Below are positions 57,866-64,000 of a stretch of 64,000 nucleotides of DNA, in pieces; within the stretch, counting starts at the first letter, position 1, and each line of letters opens with the position of its first letter. Source of the stretch: Ascidia mentula (lineage: Eukaryota > Chordata > Ascidiacea > Phlebobranchia > Ascidiidae); NCBI GenBank assembly GCA_947561715.1, contig OX387205.1, forward strand, positions 13,211,001 to 13,275,000, read 5' to 3'. The translations under genes were made by a program, and so were the position numbers. Under the pieces are notes generated by a model, which did no database searches, was not told the origin of the DNA, and saw nothing but the letters and a program-made list of their open reading frames with translations.

Positions 57866-60800
57866 ATGAGGGAAACTGTACAAGTGCACAGAGGACCCCG
57901 TGTCCCCTTGCAACGTTCAAGATCCACTAAGTCCGTGTTAGCAATAACTGCACCGCACGGTGGCGCCAAACAGATCGTCCCTTCAGATGCTTCAGTGGTT
58001 GAATCAAGGGTCACTCGTACGTCCGGGGGAGTCAGGAACGTTGTGAATGGAAGGAGGCATTTTGCATCATATTATTATACGTCTAGTTTCCCATCGCTCT
58101 ACTCCATGTTCACTGGGGACAAAGGCATGGCTTACAACAGTTCGTCCAATGCCAGGTAAGATACGTATGAGCAACTATAAAGTCGCAGTCGTGCAGACAG
58201 GTTGGCATAGTTTTGAATAAGTTTGTCCTATAATAGCATGAAAGTAACTTAGTTCTGCTGCGTTTAAAGTCAGCAACATATAAAATGTAAACGACGATAT
58301 GCCACAGACAAGTCATCTTTGTATCATCATGTGGCACGCTGGATCCATTGCATATAATGACAAAATGCTTTATATGAGCATTTTTTATTGCAACGTTCAT
58401 CTTGCTTGTCTGTGATTTGTAGCCTACGTCCAACTAAACGTTCAACATCACGCCCAGAGAGTAAAATCGTGATGGCCAAATATTGCGCAAGAGCCAATTA
58501 TTGTGAAAATCGTTACTGCTGTGAGGAGTTTAAGTTGAGTATTGCATTTTCAGGCCTTCCACGACAGCAAATGGAGTTATACATTTGCCAAGAAGTGAGA
58601 GCAACCAACACCTAGCAGTGGAACAAGATAATAGCTTGAATCAGAACAGATTTCCCTGGAGGTAAGAACTATAGCAGCATAAGAATATGAAGAGGCGATC
58701 ATGATGATTAATTGTTTGTTTGTGCTCATAATAGTGGCGTATGAAATGTTGTATATAATTTGTGGGCGTCAAATAAACGATATCGACAAACATTCATTCC
58801 ATATTAAATTATTGCAAAGTAACGAAACGTCACGACAAGCTCTTTACTATGAAAGCCATTGCAAAAATACAATCAAAACATGTCTGAAATTTTAGAAACT
58901 AAGATATAATGGTTTTGGACTTTAAAAGCACTTCGGCTTTAAACGAACTGTGAGAGCTACACAACTGGCACTCAAGCCTTCTCGGCAATTCAGACAATGT
59001 AACGCTTAACTGTTCAGGGAACAACTTGTTAACCGCTCGTCACGGTCGGTTGGACAAAACTTTGGGGCGATTTTATTGATTAGGAAAAGTCTTCAGTCTA
59101 AGGAAATTGGCTTCCGTTTGATAATGAGAAATTGATAATTAGTGATGGGAAGAATTAAGATTAATTTCCAAGTCAATTTAAAAAAAAACGTTTTGTGATG
59201 TGACGTATATTTATAATCTCATTTCAAGTTTGTTTTTATAAATAAGACACGTCGGTTGCCCAACGAATACTACATTGCACTCATTTGTCATTATGAATTT
59301 TATGGAAACGTTTTTTTAGCATAAACTTTATTGTGTGCAGACAACTGACAACTACAGAAGCTCAGGAAAGACCGAAAAAGACTGGCAATTCTAGTGAAAC
59401 CAGGCACAAACCAGCCTCCGATAACAGCAATGAAAAGGAATTGACGACAACTGGAGAGAGCAAAGCCAACAACATTGCCGGGTGCTCATCTGTACAAGCA
59501 GATACAAGGTATGTTCTGTTAGTCTTTCTTTTGTGTCGGCCGCCGAGCCTTGATTTTGATCGGGAATACACAAAATTCAAGTGCCGCCGTTCAAGTCGTG
59601 TTGACATTGGGATTTAAAGACTGAGGGAAAAGGTTTTATTTGGGAGCTCAGGGGGTTTCGCACGTTGCGTTTGTTTGTAAAGGACCTTGCTTGAGATAAT
59701 GTGTGTTTAGCGTATGTACACTGCTTAGCGCAACCTGGCGCACAAAAAGAACTTCAGTTATATTGGCGCACAAAAAGATAAATGGTTTGGAAGTCAAGTG
59801 CTGATGGAATACATCTTTCTGTTGGATTAAAGGTGCTTAAATCGGTCAACAATATTTCGTAATTTTATCACACAAAGTAGCCTATTCATCTTTTACAACC
59901 ACAAAATGATGGGTTTCACGTCGCTGTTTTGTAGTTTGTGAAACTCCTTTCAGTTAAAAGTGCCAGTGTTACATAGAATTATTTTAAACCTTGCTGTTAA
60001 ATGGTGTTAATGTAACGCGGCAGCAAAACAACAACTAAAGCGAAAGTCTGATCCACCTTCTTTGAACTTACGTAAACTCTCTTTGCTTCTTTACTTTTCG
60101 CCATGTAATAACCCACTGAACCGTGGTGAGGTCGGGCAGCAAACAACGCTACAGGTTAAAGTATATAAATGCTCAAACAAGCCTAAACATGCCAAACACG
60201 AAAGCCTTGCGAGCATTCTTAATAGCAATTTAAACATAGTCGTTTCCTTTTAATTTTACCGGAAGTTTAACACATATTTACCAAAGGTTTTGTTAAGCTG
60301 GGGTACAACGCCTTGTCATTGTTTAAACTTCCAGGTCGAACAAACAGAGAACAAATGTTGCTTTTAAGTAACGTTCCAATATATTTCTTTTAGCAAAGTA
60401 ACTGAAGCAAGTGAAATCACGACCAAGGACAAAACCAGCGACACGAACTACAATAAGGTCGGCCAACGCGCCCGCTCGAAATCCTGGGCCAGCCGACCAA
60501 ATGACGCACATGTGACGTCAACGGGTAAAGTACGTCATCACAGCAGCCACAGTTACACGACGGCCAACTCAAACTTCTCGCCTTTCAAACATCCAGCCCC
60601 GATGCCCATATGGACACAAGGGGAAAGAATGTTCACCCTCAGGACGCAGCAAAATGAACGGAAGAATGGTTGGTTGGCGTCGGGAATCCCCGAACTTGGG
60701 AACGTCAAGGCCAAGAGCTATTCGGAGTTCAACAGAACGAACAACAACTACAAAGCCGCGTTCGCGAATTCCTATTCGGCTCATTTGACGCCGGACGCAG

Positions 60801-61327
60801 TCGCGAGGGAGCGCACAAGATCCAAACTGCTGAAAACAGCTCATGGAGTTCGGTTTGCAAACAGAGCGAAACACGGACACCACACAGGCCAGGACCAAAA
60901 GGGCACCCCAGCACAGGAAGAATGCGAGGAGTCGGATGAAGCCAAAAACTGCAGTGATAAATCTGAGGAACCCAAACTGGTTCCAAAAAGAGAAAGTCAG
61001 GTAAAACCTTTAACACACTTCAATGAAAGACATCACAGAGTTTCGAACCACGGTCTGCAACATCGAATTGACGCCCAGCGTGAGTTGACACAACGTCTCA
61101 CCAACGCAAGCCATGTGACTCCACACCGCCGCCATGCGGAAGGAACGATAGACGCCGCTCTGATTTACAAGGAGCGATTCAGACCTTCGGCGAAAAGGAA
61201 TTTCCTCACACCTGAGCAGCTCGTGATTCGAGAATCGGTGGAAAAGGTGCAGCGTTGGATTCGAACACTTCCAAGGCACTTTGACACGATTCATCACGTA
61301 CTGCCCCCAGTGACACAGGATTACTAG
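57866..61327 (+). CDS. Uncharacterised basic, largely disordered protein, 4 exons, 499 aa
   Basis: I do not recognise this protein. Exons 57866-58155, 58554-58661, 59341-59508 and 60394-61327 join, each intron in phase 2, to exactly 1500 nt including the stop at 61325-61327. All sites are GT-AG. An in-frame TAA lies at 57860 just before the ATG, so translation should start there. An acceptor-like ttacag ends at 57840. Residues 1-190 are Ser/Thr/Arg/Lys/Glu-rich with no domain. From about 225 there is a more ordered, conserved-looking block (SPFKHPAPMPIWTQGERMF..., GWLASGIPELG, LTPDAVARERTRSKLL). An acidic run (EECEESDEAKN) and a His/Arg-rich C-terminal part ending VTQDY follow. There is no signal peptide or membrane span, so it is probably intracellular. 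The short motif-like blocks recall ciliary and microtubule-associated proteins, but that is only an impression. Confidence 0.8.
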
Positions 61328-62131
61328 CCTGTTGTTTTCTTTCCATTCCCCGTTTTTTTTTTATATTTTTACGTCGATTGCAATATCTTGGTTTACGAAA
61401 CTTCAAATCGTCATTTATCGCCGTTTGTGTCTTTTTGTGTCGATTTTTCCGCAATACACGAAGTTCACTTCAGCAAACTCGAAAAAAGTAACAGATGATC
61501 AGCGTCGGATCTTTTATTAAAAACAGAAACGGCAATGTCGCCTATGGGCAGCGACAGTTTCTGACTTATTTAAATAGAATCGTGATAGTTTCTCTAGTAT
61601 AAGAAGTTTAGTCAGGTGATTTGTGTTTCAATCCCCTATTGATTGCTCATGACATCAGAACAGTGTTTACGTTTTAGCTGAGTGCTTTATTACTGACCAG
61701 CGGTAAAAGGCGATAGATCAAAACGATGCAGAGAAAGGGTGAAAAACAAACAAGAGGAAAATAACAGTCGCTCTCTGAATGCTCATGGAAGGGAAGAGCC
61801 AGAAGAAGAACAACAACGAGTTGCATAAACCAACATAAGCTAGAACTGGGATAAAATCATTAAAAACAAAAGACATGATTGATAAGTAATGCTCAATCGA
61901 ATTAAAAAAGCTTATGTACGCCGCTGGTAGAAATGGGCGTCAAGCTTTTATTGCACGTTTCACAATGCGAAAGCCACACGTTAAGCTTGTCACAACCATA
62001 ACATCCTATCGGGGAAAGGAGATTTTTTAACGGGTAATTGAAGACACAGTTTTTGTGAGGGGAGGAAAATAAATATAACCAGATAACCTTCGACACCTAT
62101 TGTTGCAACGAAAAGCTTAAGTTAAAATAAG
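61328..62131. other. Intergenic space between two convergent genes
   Basis: About 800 bases holding the 3' UTRs of both neighbours. An ATTAAA at about 61516-61521 could end the plus-strand transcript. No other feature was recognised. Confidence 0.5.
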
Positions 62132-64000
62132 TTAGCTAGCTCCAACGCCGAGGTTGACTGGACGAGGTCTGTGAAGTCCGGAGGGGATGTTGCGCTTTGT
62201 CCTCCTGGCTTCCAGCTGCGAAGAGGCACATCCGGATGGAGGTCGGGATGAGGGAACTGATGAGGATAAGGTCGCAGTAGGAGGCCTGAAATTAAGAAAT
62301 TTTGAGTTTTATTGCAGGAAAATAGAAGTAGAAGCAAATCTGGTTTTGTTTAAAATAGAGTCCCGTAAAAGCGTTTTGAATATATGAACATATTTCAAGA
62401 CTCAAACAATATTGCACAAAAATATTTACCGTATTGAGGACGAAAACGATGGGATGTTGCTGTTTGGTGGTGGAGTAACCAATTTACTTTGATGATTCTG
62501 GTGTGCGATAATTGAGTTCTCATATATTGGCTCCTGCTGATCCCTACATGTCGGAGGACCCTGCCCGGAGGCCCTGGATCGATTGGGAGTTATGCCGTAG
62601 TTTAAAGGCGCGAGTTTAAGTTTTGGAGATTGCGGCTTGGATGCTGCGGAAGACGGTGAGCCGTCTTGAGAGGATGTGCTATGGGATCGTGAAGAACTTT
62701 TTCCTGGAGTAGACTGGAGCTTAGTTGCCGGAGTCGAGAGTCTGGAGATGCGGGATCCGGACTGGGATCGTCTGCTCTGAATCGATTTGATGCTCGATGT
62801 TGTTTTGTTTGTTGGAGGAGGAGGAGGCTCGGAGTAAGCCGGAGGTTTCGAGATGGAGTTGTGATATTCGGGAGGTTTCGCCACATCCTCACTAGTTGCT
62901 CTTGACCTTGAGCTCGCACATGATGAACTGCGAGCTTGGCCACGTGTCGCCTCAATGGAGTCACCTGGTGGAGAGGATACGACGGGAGAACGGATTCCTG
63001 GCGAAGAGGAAGATGTTGTTTTGCTTCTTCCCCGGTACGTGATCTCCGTGCTCGAGGAAGAGCTGCTGGATTCGTTTGTTCCGGTGTTCCCAACTCTTCC
63101 GGAGAAACCGAATCCGGAGTTGCTATTTCTCTTCGACTTTGACAACCGCTGCTGATTGGGTTTTGATGTCACGTGATCCGATGTGGATGAGGACGTAGTA
63201 CCGTGAAACTCTGTTACGTCGACGAGTCCGTCTGAAGGCAGAGATCCGAAACTGGAACCGGTTCCGACGGATCCGTTTATGACGCTGTCTGCTCCGCTTG
63301 AAGCCAATGAGATTGGGTTTCGGCCGGTGGAGTCGCAGTTGGATTTCTCCTGGAATATTAAATACATCAGTCAGAAAATCTTACTAAACAAAATAAATCA
63401 ATGATTAATTGGGGTAATTGTACTAACAATGCCATCTACAGTAGCCGCTTTTGCTTTTGAATTTGAAGCTATAAAAACTTACATGTGTGATAGATCCCTG
63501 TGGGCTGTTACGACCGCTCGTTCGTTGAGTAAGTTCAGCTTCCACCACTGAGCTCATGAATGCTTTCTCAAACACTTTCTGGTGAGCAGAATAATTTATC
63601 TTCTTTCCAGATGAATCTTTGTCAGGTTTTCCTGCAAACAACCGATAGGTTAACTACCTGCTTCAGGAATATATTTAATCATTTTGCAAGAATATTTTTC
63701 AGGTTGCACTTAATATTCGTTTCTGAAAACATTTTACCATTTGATATTTTTGCATGCAGCTCGAACGCACATACCCAGGAAAATGAATCAAAATATTGGA
63801 AGAAGTTAAAAATGTATTCGCTTATATTTAAAATAACTTACTTGACTTCGGAGTGCTGCCACCAGAGGAATCAGATTTGTGCGAAATGTCCTCCTTACTC
63901 CCGGAGAGGCGAGATGCTGTCTTCATAATTCTTCCAATAGCGGAGCCCGGGCTTCTCTGGCTCTTCTGCAGTTGCCGGGTGGGTTTGGGGCGTGTAGGGG
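62132..64000 (-). CDS. Ser-rich protein with PPxY motifs, 3' part of a gene (5' end outside the window)
   Basis: Four exons on the minus strand join in frame: 64000-63842 (ends phase 1), 63631-63483, 63349-62430 (ends phase 2) and 62285-62132 with stop TAA at 62134-62132. All have GT-AG sites. They give the last ~459 residues. The chain is Ser/Thr/Pro/Arg-rich and mostly disordered. Seen: SRLSGSKEDISHKSD near the left end, a more ordered INYSAHQKVFEKAFMSSVVE block, a poly-Ser stretch, PPEY and PPAY (about 62830-62878; PPxY motifs bind WW domains such as those of NEDD4-type ligases or YAP), a PPPPP run, and an EPIYEN tyrosine site. Such tails are common in cytoskeletal scaffolds, but I cannot name the family. 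The gene converges with the plus-strand gene ending at 61327. Confidence 0.8.

Noticed and set aside
58423-58615. Possible extra exon after tttgtag at 58422
   Set aside because: Its start phase fits exon 1, but every GT donor in it leaves phase 1 or 0, which breaks the frame of the exon at 58554. Skipping it gives a clean 499-codon model.
1-64000. CRISPR array, bacterial operon, insertion sequence or provirus
   Set aside because: Introns, animal-specific domains and satellite DNA show a eukaryotic nuclear context. No reverse transcriptase, transposase or integrase motif and no spaced-repeat array was seen.

Overview
The window is animal nuclear DNA. It has dense GT-AG introns, no operons, a complete multiplexin collagen gene ending in endostatin, a Flower/CACFD1 calcium-channel gene, and long tandem repeats. 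A single multiplexin (collagen XV/XVIII) with short phase-0 collagen exons points to an invertebrate. A small-genome deuterostome such as a tunicate would fit, but nothing in the window fixes the species.

Layout. (1) 217-31624, + strand: a complete collagen XV/XVIII-type gene that I reassembled from 40 exons into a continuous 1364-codon frame. The order is signal peptide, an extra six-cysteine module, a thrombospondin-N/laminin-G-like (TSPN) domain, an acidic Thr/Ser-Gly region, an interrupted triple helix, a trimerization domain, a Thr/Pro hinge and endostatin. Intron 1 is 13.8 kb and makes up almost half the gene. (2) 34115-35592, + strand: a complete five-exon CACFD1 (Flower) gene of 165 residues. 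(3) 36690-43925: a 7.2 kb satellite of about 38 monomers of 187 bp, each with two perfect CCGG-centred palindromes. (4) 45281-45927: a 352-bp direct duplication in which each copy carries a tRNA-like gene, embedded in an AT-rich minisatellite of CCTGAAAAACA blocks reaching 47110. (5) 47111-57865: 10.7 kb with no gene I can support, but with a GC-rich hairpin-rich island near 48.3 kb. (6) 57866-61327, + strand: a four-exon gene for a 499-residue, mostly disordered basic protein I do not recognise. (7) 62132-64000, - strand: the 3' end of a convergent gene for a Ser-rich protein with two PPxY motifs.

What stands out. The six-cysteine exon (14147-14419) is in phase with both neighbours (1-1), and its cysteine spacing resembles the N-terminal domain of repulsive guidance molecules (RGM). 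I do not know this domain from any collagen. Near the end of the triple helix an 8-nt microexon is followed by a GC-AG intron holding about 14 AATAAA hexamers. This suggests a switch between full-length collagen and a form lacking the trimerization domain and endostatin. The endostatin keeps its four cysteines but lacks two of the three N-terminal zinc-ligand histidines.

The genes look functionally unrelated. The collagen is secreted to the basement membrane, CACFD1 is a vesicle/plasma-membrane protein, and the two right-hand genes look intracellular. All calls come from reading the sequence; no search or alignment program was run.
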